From assembly GCA_938010655.1 (NCBI GenBank), contig CALLVA010000207.1:1-36431 (forward strand): a stretch of 36,431 bases of DNA, given 5' to 3'. Positions 27,095-36,431 of the stretch are shown in pieces (positions within the stretch are counted from its first letter, which is position 1; each line of letters starts with the position of its first letter). Under the pieces are notes generated by a model. It did not search any database, was not told where the DNA came from, and was given only the letters and a program-made list of their open reading frames with translations. The stretch is from an uncultured Parvularculaceae bacterium (lineage in GTDB: Bacteria; Pseudomonadota; Alphaproteobacteria; Caulobacterales; Parvularculaceae). Position numbers and translations under genes: made by a program.

Positions 27095-30000
27095 CTATTC
27101 TGCGGGCCTTGGCGGCGGGGCGTCTTGAGAAAACTCATCAGCCCATAAATCCTTTTCCGTGCTATCTTCCACAGTATCTGCCGCTTGATCTATCATCGCA
27201 TCTAAATCTGGGGCTTCACTGTTGTTGGCAGACTGGCCATGCATAAACTTTGGCTGCGGGTTACCCGTCCATAAACCGACCATGAATCGCCGCAGGTCAA
27301 CACCGACACCATAAAGGGCAGGGACGAAAAATAATGTGACGAAGAGCGCAAATAAGACACCAAAGGCGAGAGACACAACGGCGGGCCGCAGGAACTGCGC
27401 ATCGAAGCTTTGCTCGAGCAGAATTGGGAAAAGGCCTACAAACGTCGTGACAGAGGTGAGGATGATTGGTCTAAACCGGGTCACACCCGCCTCAATCAGT
27501 GCAGTATAGGCGCCAACCCCTTCTCTTCGAAGCCGATTGACGTAATCGATCAGGACAAGGTTATCGTTGATCACAACTCCTGCTGCCGCACCGATCCCGA
27601 AGACGGAGAATAGGGCAAAGGGAACCCCGAATATAAAGTGGCCATACATTGCGCCCATAAAGGCGAAGGGAATAGCCATCATAATAAGGATAGGCTGTGC
27701 ATAAGAGGAAAACCCAATCGCCAGCACTATATACATGGCGAACAATGCAATCAGATATAGCCCCCCCAATTCGCTATTGAATTCTTGTTCTTCCCGGTCG
27801 CCGCCGCGCTCGCGAGGGTTCACATTAGGATGGCGTAATTGCCATGCCGGGATGAACTCTTCATTAAACGCTTTCTTGATCGCGGTTGCATCTGCTGTTT
27901 CACGAATTTCAGCGCTCACCGTGGCAGATCTTTTGCGTGCATAGCGATTGATACGATCAATTGCAGGGCCAAAGGAAACTTCTGCCACAGCTAATAACGG
28001 TACTTCGCGACCGTCAGATGTGCGGATACGGAAGGCGTTGAGACTTTCCAGCGATTCTCGTGTTTCCTTAGGATAGCGCACCATAACGCGAACATCATCG
28101 CCATTGCGCGGGAGGCGTTGTACTTCTTGACCATAATAAGCTTGGCGCACTTGGCGGTTTACTTCAGCGAGGGTCAGGCCAAAACGTTCCGCCCCTGGTT
28201 TCAAGCTCAAACGAATTTCTTCTGTACCCGACGTTAAGCTGTCTGAAATATCATAAGTCCCATTGATGCTGCGCAAATAAGCTTTCATATCTTCCGAAGC
28301 AAGAAGTAGATCTTCAAGATTATCGGCTTCAATGCCATAGACAACGCCGTTCCAATTACTGTTGAAGGTAAAATTAAAATTCATATCTGCAGCATCTGGA
28401 ATTTCACCGATCAGTTCTTCAAGCCGCTCAGACATTGTCTGTAGTTTCATCACCCGCTCATCAGCTGGTGCCACATCCATCCATGAGAAAACTTGGCTGT
28501 CATTGGCTTGGATGTAGATGCTTTTGATCACTTCCTTGCCGCCATTTTGTTCTTTCATCTCTTTTTTGAGCTGCGTGGTGGCGCGGTCCACAATGTCATA
28601 AATTTGTAAGTTCCGTTTATAAGGCGTGCCTTCAACAGGTTGGATCGACATGAAGAGGGATGTGCCTTCAATATTCGGCATGAACGAGGCTTTGATATAT
28701 CCTTGTGTCAACAAAGTTGTGCCAAAAGCCAAGAAGCCAAAAAAGAATATGACCGTAAAATATCTAAACTTCACCGCAAGTTTTGCGAGCGGGCGATAGA
28801 ACCAGTTCGCAAAAGACACCATGCCCTCTGAGAAACCACGCTGTAATTTATAAAAGCCGCTTTCTTTATTTTCGGGTTTCAAATGCGACAAATGCGCTGG
28901 CAAAATCAGGAAAGATTCAATCAATGAAAATGCGAGAGCAAAAATGATTGTGAAAGAGAGGTGTTTCAGAAATTGCGATGCTTCACTTGTGAGAAACACA
29001 AAAGGCAAAAATGCGATCATTGTCGTAATCACCGCAAAGAAAACGGGCTTGGCGACCAATTGCGTACCAGCGGTGGCGGCGGCCAATCCGGTTTTGCCGC
29101 GTTCAACTTGTCGGTGAATACTTTCGCCAACGACCAAGGCATCATCCACGATAATCCCCAGCACGAGCAATAGCCCGAAAAGAGAGAGGAAGTTCATGGT
29201 CACGCCAGCAACGGGCATGAAAATAAAAGCGCCAAGGAAAGAAATCCCAATGCCAGCGGCAACCCAAAACGCCACAACCGGACGCAGGAACAACGCTAAA
29301 ACGGCTAAGACCAAAATCAATCCGAGCAAGGCATTGTTACTCACAAGCCGGATATTGCCTTCAAGGAAATCTTTGGTATCAACGATGATCTCCATCGTTG
29401 CGCCGTCTGGCAATTCTTCTTGCTTTTCTTCAACCCATTTCGTCACGACTTTTGAGACTTCAACAAGGTCATAATCAAAAGGCGCGAAAAGAACCATCAA
29501 TAGGGATTCCTCGCCATTGCGACGAGCAAATCTATTCACATCCACAAAGCCGTCAACCACAGTCGCAACATCACGCACCCGTATAACGGAGCCATCGCGA
29601 TTTTGACGGATAATGATATTTTCGAACTCGGTCTTTGTATCCGCAAGGTTGCGAATGGCAAGATTCACCGCGCCATCAGATGTCCGCACTGCGCCGGAGG
29701 ACCCGTTTAAAGAATTTGCAGAAATTGCTCGAGAAACGTCGTCAAAGGTCAGACCAAAACGTCTTAAAGATTCTTCTGAGACTTCAATCGAAACTTCTTC
29801 GCCGCGCAATCCCCAGATTTCAATATTGGCTGTCGCGCCCGGAAGGGCTGCAATTTCGTCTCTATACTGTTTGGCCATGTCTGCCAAAGTTCGTTCATCT
29901 ACGGGCCCCGCGAGAGAGATAAACATTAATTGTTCTTGGCTCGTGCCGCGACGCACGATTGGCGGGAAGGCATCTACCGTGAACGTGCTGATCCCATCGA

Positions 30001-30337
30001 CACGGTTCTTAATCCGATTGACGAAATCTGTCATATCCGTATTGGCTTTAGCGCGAAGATTGACTTCGCCAAAACCTTCGACGGCGCGCGCCGAAATCTC
30101 GCTGATACCATCAAGGTCAGCAATGGCCTCTTCAATACGCAAAACAACTTGTTCTTCAACTTGTGTTGGGTCTGCACCAAGCCAGCTGACAGTAATAAAG
30201 ACATTATAGCCAGCGACGCTGGGGAAGTTTTCGCGATTGATGGAGCGATAGGAAAAAATACCAATGATCACAATGGCGATCATCAAGAGATTGGCTGCAA
30301 CTTTATTGCTGGCCCACCATTTGAGAAAGCCGTTCAT
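27095..30337 (-). CDS. RND efflux transporter permease (AcrB/HAE-1-like)
   Basis: 1080 aa; MNGFLKWWASNKVAANLLMIAIVIIGIFSYRSINRENFPSV, GIIVDDALVVGESIHRQVERG, GVVINDNLVLIDYVNRLRREGVGAYTALIEAGVTRFRPIILTSVTTFVGL. Confidence 0.95.
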   Translation of the reverse strand: MNGFLKWWASNKVAANLLMIAIVIIGIFSYRSINRENFPSVAGYNVFITVSWLGADPTQVEEQVVLRIEEAIADLDGISEISARAVEGFGEVNLRAKANTDMTDFVNRIKNRVDGISTFTVDAFPPIVRRGTSQEQLMFISLAGPVDERTLADMAKQYRDEIAALPGATANIEIWGLRGEEVSIEVSEESLRRFGLTFDDVSRAISANSLNGSSGAVRTSDGAVNLAIRNLADTKTEFENIIIRQNRDGSVIRVRDVATVVDGFVDVNRFARRNGEESLLMVLFAPFDYDLVEVSKVVTKWVEEKQEELPDGATMEIIVDTKDFLEGNIRLVSNNALLGLILVLAVLALFLRPVVAFWVAAGIGISFLGAFIFMPVAGVTMNFLSLFGLLLVLGIIVDDALVVGESIHRQVERGKTGLAAATAGTQLVAKPVFFAVITTMIAFLPFVFLTSEASQFLKHLSFTIIFALAFSLIESFLILPAHLSHLKPENKESGFYKLQRGFSEGMVSFANWFYRPLAKLAVKFRYFTVIFFFGFLAFGTTLLTQGYIKASFMPNIEGTSLFMSIQPVEGTPYKRNLQIYDIVDRATTQLKKEMKEQNGGKEVIKSIYIQANDSQVFSWMDVAPADERVMKLQTMSERLEELIGEIPDAADMNFNFTFNSNWNGVVYGIEADNLEDLLLASEDMKAYLRSINGTYDISDSLTSGTEEIRLSLKPGAERFGLTLAEVNRQVRQAYYGQEVQRLPRNGDDVRVMVRYPKETRESLESLNAFRIRTSDGREVPLLAVAEVSFGPAIDRINRYARKRSATVSAEIRETADATAIKKAFNEEFIPAWQLRHPNVNPRERGGDREEQEFNSELGGLYLIALFAMYIVLAIGFSSYAQPILIMMAIPFAFMGAMYGHFIFGVPFALFSVFGIGAAAGVVINDNLVLIDYVNRLRREGVGAYTALIEAGVTRFRPIILTSVTTFVGLFPILLEQSFDAQFLRPAVVSLAFGVLFALFVTLFFVPALYGVGVDLRRFMVGLWTGNPQPKFMHGQSANNSEAPDLDAMIDQAADTVEDSTEKDLWADEFSQDAPPPRPAE

Positions 30338-31617
30338 TACTGGCCTCCTTTGGTCGCCGCTGCTTGTTTGCCACTTTGATCATCTTCATCTTCTGGCTTG
30401 TCCGTCTTCGGCTTTTTCAAGTCTTCAAAAAGCTTTTCGCCTTTTTGGTCCAGCGGCGTCACCTCCATGCCGGGCACAATGCCGCCAATGCGAGAGGTAA
30501 TAATTAAATCATCTTGCAAAACACCATTTGAGATGATGACGCCGCGCTCGGTTACTGCGGCTACAGAGACAGGTTTCTCCAAAACAAGACGATCTTCAGG
30601 GTTCACCACAAAGACACTATTCCCCTCTGTCAAAGCCAATCGGGGCACGACGACAGCGTTCACCACTTCTTGGCCTTCAATTTCAGCAGAAACAAACAAG
30701 CCAACAGCAAGGGGGAAACCATTATCCGCGCCTGCCCCATAGGGATCTTTCACCGCTGCAATAGCCGCGATCTGTCTAGTGCTTGGATCATAAGCCGCAT
30801 CGGTACGTACAATTGAGCCTGTCCAATTATGCGTTCGCCCGGCAACGGTTGAAGACAGATTCACTTTTGCCCCCGGATTTTCTGAGGTGCTGACAAAGGC
30901 AATAGGCAAGCCGAGCTTGAGAAGATCATTGTCAGATAAAGGCAATCTGATTTCTGCGACATCAGTTGAGAAAATTTGACCAAGAGGCGCGCCCGGTGAA
31001 ATGAACTGACCAAGATCAGCGGACCTGCTGCGAACGCGGCCTGTGAAGGGGGCTTTCACAACTGTTCTAGAAAGGTTGAGCTGTGCATTGGCGAGGTCGG
31101 CTTTTGCCGCATCAAAATTGGCCTTCGCTTGGGCTAGTTGTGGTTTGCGCAAGGTTAGGTCTGAGGGGGATTCGCCGCTTTCAAGCCCGCCAAGTTCTTC
31201 CCAGTCCTGTCTGGCTAATTGGCCTTCTGCTTCTTCTAAGCGCAGGCCTTGTTCTGCTTGAGCTAATTGCGCCCGTGCGCGGGCGACGGCCACTTTGTAG
31301 TCAGCGTCCTCAAGCTTTAAGAGAATATCTCCCTCATTGATGATCCCGCCATCAATAAAATTATCAGCAACCTGAACAATTTTACCACCAATCTGGCTGC
31401 TCAAATTAATCTCAGTCCGTGGACGGACTTCTCCTTGTGCCATGACGGATAAGCGCACATCTTCATAATTCGCAGATTGGACGAAAACGGCCGGTGCGGG
31501 GGTAAAGGCTTCTTGTTGTTCAGGCTTTGGCTTGAGCTCCCCAAGGAGCCAAATGGCAAAAGCGAAGGCTACAATAATGCCTATGCAGCCAAGAATTACG
31601 AACAATTTACGGATCAT
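30337..31617 (-). CDS. RND efflux periplasmic adaptor (membrane fusion protein)
   Basis: Lipoyl/barrel motifs INLSSQIGGKIVQVADNFIDGGIINEGDILLKLEDADY and LSRTVVKAPFTGRVRSRSADLGQFISPG. The ORF track begins at 31662, but ATG 31617 (MIRKLFVILGC) overlaps the upstream stop as ATGA. Confidence 0.92.
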   Translation of the reverse strand: MIRKLFVILGCIGIIVAFAFAIWLLGELKPKPEQQEAFTPAPAVFVQSANYEDVRLSVMAQGEVRPRTEINLSSQIGGKIVQVADNFIDGGIINEGDILLKLEDADYKVAVARARAQLAQAEQGLRLEEAEGQLARQDWEELGGLESGESPSDLTLRKPQLAQAKANFDAAKADLANAQLNLSRTVVKAPFTGRVRSRSADLGQFISPGAPLGQIFSTDVAEIRLPLSDNDLLKLGLPIAFVSTSENPGAKVNLSSTVAGRTHNWTGSIVRTDAAYDPSTRQIAAIAAVKDPYGAGADNGFPLAVGLFVSAEIEGQEVVNAVVVPRLALTEGNSVFVVNPEDRLVLEKPVSVAAVTERGVIISNGVLQDDLIITSRIGGIVPGMEVTPLDQKGEKLFEDLKKPKTDKPEDEDDQSGKQAAATKGGQ

Positions 31618-33245
31618 TTCTCTTCTCCTGAGGCCTCGTTTTGTGCCTCTTTTTGCCACCACCAGCGTTTGAACAGGGGTGTTTTTCCATCACCTTCCTG
31701 CTTATTACTGGAAAACAGCGATGGCTTGCCTCCAGTTTGACCAGCTGCAATTGCAGCCATTTGTTCCGAGCCAACGTCGAATGTTCCGCCGAGGGCCATG
31801 AATAAGTCCACGCGGTTGATCAGTTGATCGCGCTGCGCCGAGATGTATGAACTTTCTGAGCGTATGCGTCTTTGTTGCGCGTCAATCAGATTGAAGATTG
31901 TGCGGGTGCCCGCGAGATATTGTTGTTCAGTCAGATCTTCGGCTGCCACGGCTTCTTCAAACGCAAGTTTTTGCGCTTGAACACGAGCGTCGATCAGCTC
32001 TTCTGCTGAAATCGTGTTTTCAACTTCTCGATAAGCGTTCAACACGGTCCCAACATAAGTATAAACAGCCCCATCCGCCGCGGCTTGTTGCGCTTTGGCA
32101 TTGGCGCGCAGGCGACCTCCCTGGAAGATCGGTTGGGCTAAGCCGGCGAAAAGGGTTTCTACTGCTTCATCAAGATCAAAAATATCGTTGAAGTCCAGGG
32201 CGTTTGTCGACAACGATCCCCCAATATTGAGGCGGGGCAAGAGAGCCTTTTTTGCGACTCGCGCATCCAAGCCTGCCGCTGTCAGGCGATTTGATGCGGC
32301 AACCAAGTCTGGTCTGCGATCTAGCAAATTCGCTGGCGTGCCAAGACCGATGACGCTGCCATCACCGGCTGTGAGTGGTTTAATCAGGGGCAAACTCTCT
32401 GAGGTTTTGACTTCATTGGCTGGAAAGCGCCCGAGCAGCACTTCAAGCCCGCGCGTTGTTTCCTGCTCAGCTTGTCGGCGCGCAATTAGAGCGGCTTTCG
32501 AGGAGGCAAGGGAAGACCGTGCCAAGCGGACATCCAGACTTGAAGAGACACCGCGTTGATATCGACGTTCTGTGATGTTTAAATTTGCCGTGCCGCTTTC
32601 AACATCCCGTTCTGAAAGCTCGCGTTGTAAGCGCGCTTCCATCAATAAATACCAACTTCTTGCAACAGCGCCTGCAATGGAAAGCCGCGCGGCACTAAAA
32701 TCAGCTTCAACAGCCTTGGTGAGTTTATAGCTCGAACGGGTGTTATCTGTCAGGCGGCCCCAAATATCGGGTTCCCACCCTGCGTTAATGCCAAGGCCAT
32801 ACCCTTCTATAACGCCGCCTGGGATGGGGACGCCATTTGTATCAAAACCTGCTGTCGAATTACTGCTATCGCGTTTGCTATAATCAATGCTTGTGGAAAG
32901 CGTAGGCAGGAGGCCCGCTCTGCTGGCAACGGCGCTTTGCCGGGCAATTTCGACGCGCGTGGCTGCAGCGCCCAAATCATTATTCTTATTCATCGCTTCC
33001 GCGATCAAGCCAGTAAGCGCCGGGTCGTTAAAAGTTTCGACCCAGTTGAGGGGAAGGCCCGCCTCGGCATTAGAAGCAGATGTCAGGTTTTGGCTTGCCC
33101 AGCCTCCCGGAGGCACCAACCCTGACAGGGCTTCCTCTTTGGAAACTGTTGCGCAACCCGCGCTGAGCGCGAGGGCACTTGCACTCAAACTAGCCAATAT
33201 AATTTTACGAGACGCAGATATGCGCCAGTGACTTAGGTTTTTCAT
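31614..33245 (-). CDS. Outer-membrane factor lipoprotein, NodT/OprM-like
   Basis: Lipobox-type ALALSAGCATVSKEEA; GWEPDIWGRLTDNTRSSY, LLDRRPDLVAASNRLTAAGLDARVAKKALLPRLNIGGSLS. Start set at ATG 33245 (MKNLSHWRISASRK) rather than 33272. Confidence 0.92.
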   Translation of the reverse strand: MKNLSHWRISASRKIILASLSASALALSAGCATVSKEEALSGLVPPGGWASQNLTSASNAEAGLPLNWVETFNDPALTGLIAEAMNKNNDLGAAATRVEIARQSAVASRAGLLPTLSTSIDYSKRDSSNSTAGFDTNGVPIPGGVIEGYGLGINAGWEPDIWGRLTDNTRSSYKLTKAVEADFSAARLSIAGAVARSWYLLMEARLQRELSERDVESGTANLNITERRYQRGVSSSLDVRLARSSLASSKAALIARRQAEQETTRGLEVLLGRFPANEVKTSESLPLIKPLTAGDGSVIGLGTPANLLDRRPDLVAASNRLTAAGLDARVAKKALLPRLNIGGSLSTNALDFNDIFDLDEAVETLFAGLAQPIFQGGRLRANAKAQQAAADGAVYTYVGTVLNAYREVENTISAEELIDARVQAQKLAFEEAVAAEDLTEQQYLAGTRTIFNLIDAQQRRIRSESSYISAQRDQLINRVDLFMALGGTFDVGSEQMAAIAAGQTGGKPSLFSSNKQEGDGKTPLFKRWWWQKEAQNEASGEEK

Positions 33246-33644
33246 TCCCCAAACCCTTATTAGGGCAATCAATTTTTCGTTGAAAACTGATTACTTTCTC
33301 TTCTCTATTTATAAGCACGACATCTGGCGCTTAGGGTCAACTAAAATGCATTTAATGATATTACGGTTAAGATACGGCATGAGACCAGTCCACTGAGGCT
33401 TTATATATAAAGAATGGTTTTTAGAGCCCGCTTGGCCCACTCACGCAGTTGTGAATAATGTTAATGTTATCAGCGCACTAGGCGGCTGGCGGTCGTGATT
33501 GTGACTAGCATGGCCAAAACATTAAATTTTTAAGAGTCGCGACTAATCTTCGTTTAGCCTGAAACAAAAAGGATAGAAGATTTTTGAGGGCGTGACCCAA
33601 ACGACACATTTATCGTTATTCGATTAAAAAAGGGGAAGGTGTTT

Positions 33645-33718
33645 TGGAGGCGCCACCCGGAATCGAACCGGGGTACACGGATTTGCAATCCGCTGCGTCA
33701 CCACTCCGCCATGGCGCC
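33645..33718 (-). tRNA. tRNA-Cys (anticodon GCA), CCA encoded
   Basis: Reverse strand GGCGCCATGGCGGAGTGGTGACGCAGCGGATTGCAAATCCGTGTACCCCGGTTCGATTCCGGGTGGCGCCTCCA; acceptor GGCGCCA/TGGCGCC; anticodon loop TTGCAAA. Confidence 0.96.
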
Positions 33719-33883
33719 TCTCGTGGTGGATTTTGCTCTTAGCGCGGGGGGCTTGGCGAAGTCAAAGCAAAAGATGATGTTTTGGCGCGAAAGCATCAAG
33801 GTTCCCCGATTCAGCGCATTGAACTTTAAGACGGAGAGAGCTAAGAGCACCCAAAAGCAGTCTTTGAAACCGGATATAACACG

Positions 33884-34537
33884 ATGAATTTTGCTGATGC
33901 CCGTAAACATATGGTGGATAGTCAGGTCCGGCCGCATGATGTGACCAATAATGCTTTGCAATTAGCGATGGAAAATATCCCCCGCGAAAAATTCGTCCCT
34001 GAGAATAGACAGTCAATCGCTTATGCTGAACGGGAAGTCCCTCTTTTTGAAGGGCGGTCCTTATTGCAAGCAAGAGATTTCGCCAAGCTTGTTCATGCAG
34101 CGAATATTGGGCCTGAAGATGTCGTCCTCGACCTTGGTTGTGGCTATGGCTATTCAACAGCCATTTTGGCGCATATGGCACAAATGGTTGTTGGCGTTGA
34201 AGAGACGGCAGATATTGTTGCGCGGGCTGAGCGTGTTTTGGCCGAGCAAGCGATTGATAATGCTGTCGTTGTTGAGGCATTGCTGCATGAAGGAGTGCCA
34301 ACCCAAGGGCCATTTGATGTGATCGTGGTGGCGCATGCTGTGGAAGAAATTCCTCAAGCCATTTTTGATCAAGTCAAAGAAGGCGGGCGACTTGTCTGTT
34401 TTAAGGTTGAAAAAGGCTTCGGCCATGCGGTGGTTTATACCAAAACAAATACCACTATCGGCAGTCGAATCGCATTTGAGGGGACACCGTCCATGATTCT
34501 GCCGGGCTTTAAGATTATTGAAGGATTCACCTTCTAA
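33884..34537 (+). CDS. Protein-L-isoaspartate O-methyltransferase-family protein
   Basis: MNFADARKHMVDSQVRPHDVTNNALQLAMENIPREKFVPENRQSIAYAE and SAM motif DVVLDLGCGYGYSTAILAHMAQMVVGVEE, typical of the Pcm-like protein upstream of popZ-valS regions in alphaproteobacteria. Confidence 0.88.
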   Translation: MNFADARKHMVDSQVRPHDVTNNALQLAMENIPREKFVPENRQSIAYAEREVPLFEGRSLLQARDFAKLVHAANIGPEDVVLDLGCGYGYSTAILAHMAQMVVGVEETADIVARAERVLAEQAIDNAVVVEALLHEGVPTQGPFDVIVVAHAVEEIPQAIFDQVKEGGRLVCFKVEKGFGHAVVYTKTNTTIGSRIAFEGTPSMILPGFKIIEGFTF

Positions 34538-34571
34538 GCTCCTCTTTATGAGCGCGTTGCGTTAAATTACC

Positions 34572-34586
34572 CCTACAAATTGTAGG
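34572..34586. promoter_or_regulatory. 15-bp inverted repeat CCTACA-AAT-TGTAGG upstream of the popZ-like gene
   Basis: Direct reading of line 34561; arms are perfect. Confidence 0.3.
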
Positions 34587-34683
34587 TATGAAGGCACCCA
34601 TTACTAAATGTGGGTAACTTTAGGGTTGATTGATCCAGCGAAGCATCTGAAAAGTTGAGTCAAATTAGAAGTGGGATAATATC

Positions 34684-35487
34684 ATGGCACAACCGCAGGC
34701 CGAGCCAAGCATGGACGAGATCCTTGCCTCCATCCGTCGAATCATCTCGGAGGATGACGCACCTGAAGCAACACAGCAGGCCGATGAACCGGCAGAGCGC
34801 TTAGATACTTTAGATCTTCGTCATGCTGTTGATGCAGAGGAAGACGCAACTTCCCCAGAAGTTGAGGCTTCTGAAGCCGTAGCTGAGCCTCTAGAAGAAC
34901 CTGCTGAAGACAGTGTTGAGGCCTTCTTTGAAGAAGCTTCCACGTTTGATGCGCCAGCTGAAAACGAAGTTGAAGCTGAACTGGAAGCTGCGGCTGAACC
35001 AGAAGTGGTTGAAGTTGAGCCAGAACTAGAAGCTGTAGCGGCATCTGAGCCTGAAGCTGCTGTTGAGGAAGTTGTTACAGAAGAGGTCGTTGCAGAAGCA
35101 CCAGAAGTTGAAGCTTCTGAAGCTGAAGCTGTTGAAACACCCGAAATTTTTGAAGAACCTACTGCCGAGGCGCCAATATTAGAGCGCGTTACGATTAATC
35201 ATGCGGCGTCCATTGCGGCTGCTGCGCCTGTTGCCTCTGCTTTTGCAGAGACAAACCCTGTTGAAGAGGATTCCATGTTAACAAAAGTGACTGCGGAAGC
35301 ATCCGCCAGTGCGTTTGATGCTCTTGCCGAAAATATCCGAATTGCGGATGGCGAAGGTCAAACTCTTGAAGCCGTTGTTGAGCGTATGATTGAGCCAATG
35401 TTGAAAGACTGGCTGGATGCGAATTTATCTCGGATCGTTGAAGAAAAAGTCGAAGACGAAGTCCGCCGGATCGCCCGCAGACGCTAA
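34684..35487 (+). CDS. popZ: PopZ-like (DUF2497) polar organising protein
   Basis: N-terminal MAQPQAEPSMDEILASIRRIISEDD, acidic Pro/Glu/Ala-rich linker, C-terminal VVERMIEPMLKDWLDANLSRIVEEKVEDEVRRIARRR. Confidence 0.88.
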   Translation: MAQPQAEPSMDEILASIRRIISEDDAPEATQQADEPAERLDTLDLRHAVDAEEDATSPEVEASEAVAEPLEEPAEDSVEAFFEEASTFDAPAENEVEAELEAAAEPEVVEVEPELEAVAASEPEAAVEEVVTEEVVAEAPEVEASEAEAVETPEIFEEPTAEAPILERVTINHAASIAAAAPVASAFAETNPVEEDSMLTKVTAEASASAFDALAENIRIADGEGQTLEAVVERMIEPMLKDWLDANLSRIVEEKVEDEVRRIARRR

Positions 35488-35523
35488 TCTTCTTGCGAAA
35501 GTAAGACTAGAATTCAAATTTTT

Positions 35524-35556
35524 AGCCGGTCCCGCTTCGGGGCCGGTTTTCTTTTG
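35524..35556 (+). terminator. Rho-independent terminator after the popZ-like gene
   Basis: ccggtccc-gcttc-ggggccgg (8-bp stem including one G-U) followed by ttttctttt. Confidence 0.75.
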
Positions 35557-35636
35557 TCTGAGCTTGGGTTACGCAAGCAAAGTCTTTTGCCGTTGTGGCG
35601 CGAGACAAAGAGTGCCGCAATAATTTGGACCCCATC

Positions 35637-36431
35637 ATGCCTGATATGATTGAAAAAAACTTTGATTTTGCTGAAGCCGAGCAGCGCATTTATGCCCAGT
35701 GGGAAGAAAAGGGGTGTTTTAAAGCGGGCACAAAAAAGGATACGGAAAATTATGCCATTATGATCCCGCCGCCCAATGTCACGGGGTCACTGCATATGGG
35801 GCATGCGTTGAATAATACCTTGCAAGACGTGTTGTGTCGGTATCATCGCCTGACAGGCAAAAATGTTCTCTGGCAAGTGGGCACCGACCATGCGGGCATC
35901 GCCACACAAATGGTGGTTGAGCGACAGATGGCCGAACGCCAAGAGCCGGGTCGTCGGGAAATTGGCCGGGAAGAATTCTTGAAAAAAGTTTGGGCCTGGA
36001 AAGAGCAATCAAGTGGCACCATCCAAAGCCAGTTGAAGCGCCTCGGCGCGTCGGTGGATTGGTCTCGCGAACGTTTCACCATGGACGAGGACATGTCCGC
36101 CGCCGTGCGCAAAATGTTTGTTCAGCTTCATAAAGACGGACTGATCTACCGCGACAAACGCCTCGTTAATTGGGACCCGAAATTCCTCACCGCCATTTCT
36201 GACCTCGAAGTGGAACAGGTCGAGATTGATGGCCATATGTGGTATTTCAACTATCCGTTAGAAGAAGGCGTCACCTTCACCTATGTCGAAAAAGATGAAG
36301 ATGGCAATGTCACTTTGGAAGAGGTGCGGAACTATATTACTGTTGGCACAACGCGGCCTGAGACCATGCTCGGGGATATGTGTATCGCGGTTCACCCCGA
36401 AGATGATCGGTATAAGGATGTTGTTGGCAAG
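35637..36431 (+). CDS. valS: Valyl-tRNA synthetase, N-terminal part (continues beyond the right edge)
   Basis: [31 protein letters not shown]...[59 protein letters not shown]; class I HIGH-type motif HMGH. Missing from the ORF track because there is no stop in the window. Confidence 0.95.
   Translation, partial: MPDMIEKNFDFAEAEQRIYAQWEEKGCFKAGTKKDTENYAIMIPPPNVTGSLHMGHALNNTLQDVLCRYHRLTGKNVLWQVGTDHAGIATQMVVERQMAERQEPGRREIGREEFLKKVWAWKEQSSGTIQSQLKRLGASVDWSRERFTMDEDMSAAVRKMFVQLHKDGLIYRDKRLVNWDPKFLTAISDLEVEQVEIDGHMWYFNYPLEEGVTFTYVEKDEDGNVTLEEVRNYITVGTTRPETMLGDMCIAVHPEDDRYKDVVGK

Noticed and set aside
29613-30379. Plus-strand ORFs of 149-198 aa inside the RND permease and similar ones in the adaptor and OMF genes
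   Set aside because: Antisense to clearly assigned RND genes; no family-like motifs.
33639-33961. Short ORFs overlapping tRNA-Cys
   Set aside because: Same artefact: HPESNRGTRICNPLRHHSAMAP is translated tRNA sequence.
34742-35044. Minus-strand Gln/Leu-rich 100-aa ORF opposite the popZ-like gene
   Set aside because: Produced by the Glu/Ala/Pro-rich codons of the popZ-like linker read in antisense.

Overview
This window looks like an alphaproteobacterial chromosome segment; the inference comes from a PopZ/DUF2497-type gene next to pcm-like and valS genes. It has four blocks. (1) An alpha-galactoside/galactose utilisation locus: partial galK, galT and a GH36 alpha-galactosidase on the minus strand, divergent from an SSS-family symporter. 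(2) A type I secretion locus: a TolC-like lipoprotein, a LapB-like ABC exporter and an HlyD-like adaptor, followed by one 4425-aa adhesin-like ORF. The adhesin has a BapA/LapA-like N-terminus, Ig-like repeats, RTX repeats, five ~1.1-kb thrombospondin-3 composite modules, seven FG-GAP motifs and a C-terminal T1SS-like domain. (3) Directly downstream, two genes of poorly known function: a putative aspartyl/asparaginyl beta-hydroxylase-like 2OG-Fe(II) oxygenase fused to a propeller-like domain, and a TIGR03032-family protein. (4) tRNA-Asn, an RND efflux operon, tRNA-Cys, a pcm-like methyltransferase, popZ-like and the 5' part of valS. The best candidate for an undescribed system is the oxygenase + TIGR03032 pair next to the Asp/Asn-rich giant secreted protein, which suggests cytoplasmic modification or handling of the adhesin before secretion. 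The adhesin also carries an internal copy of its own C-terminal secretion-type domain and an A-B-A-B-C modular duplication pattern. All family assignments come from motif reading without database searches.
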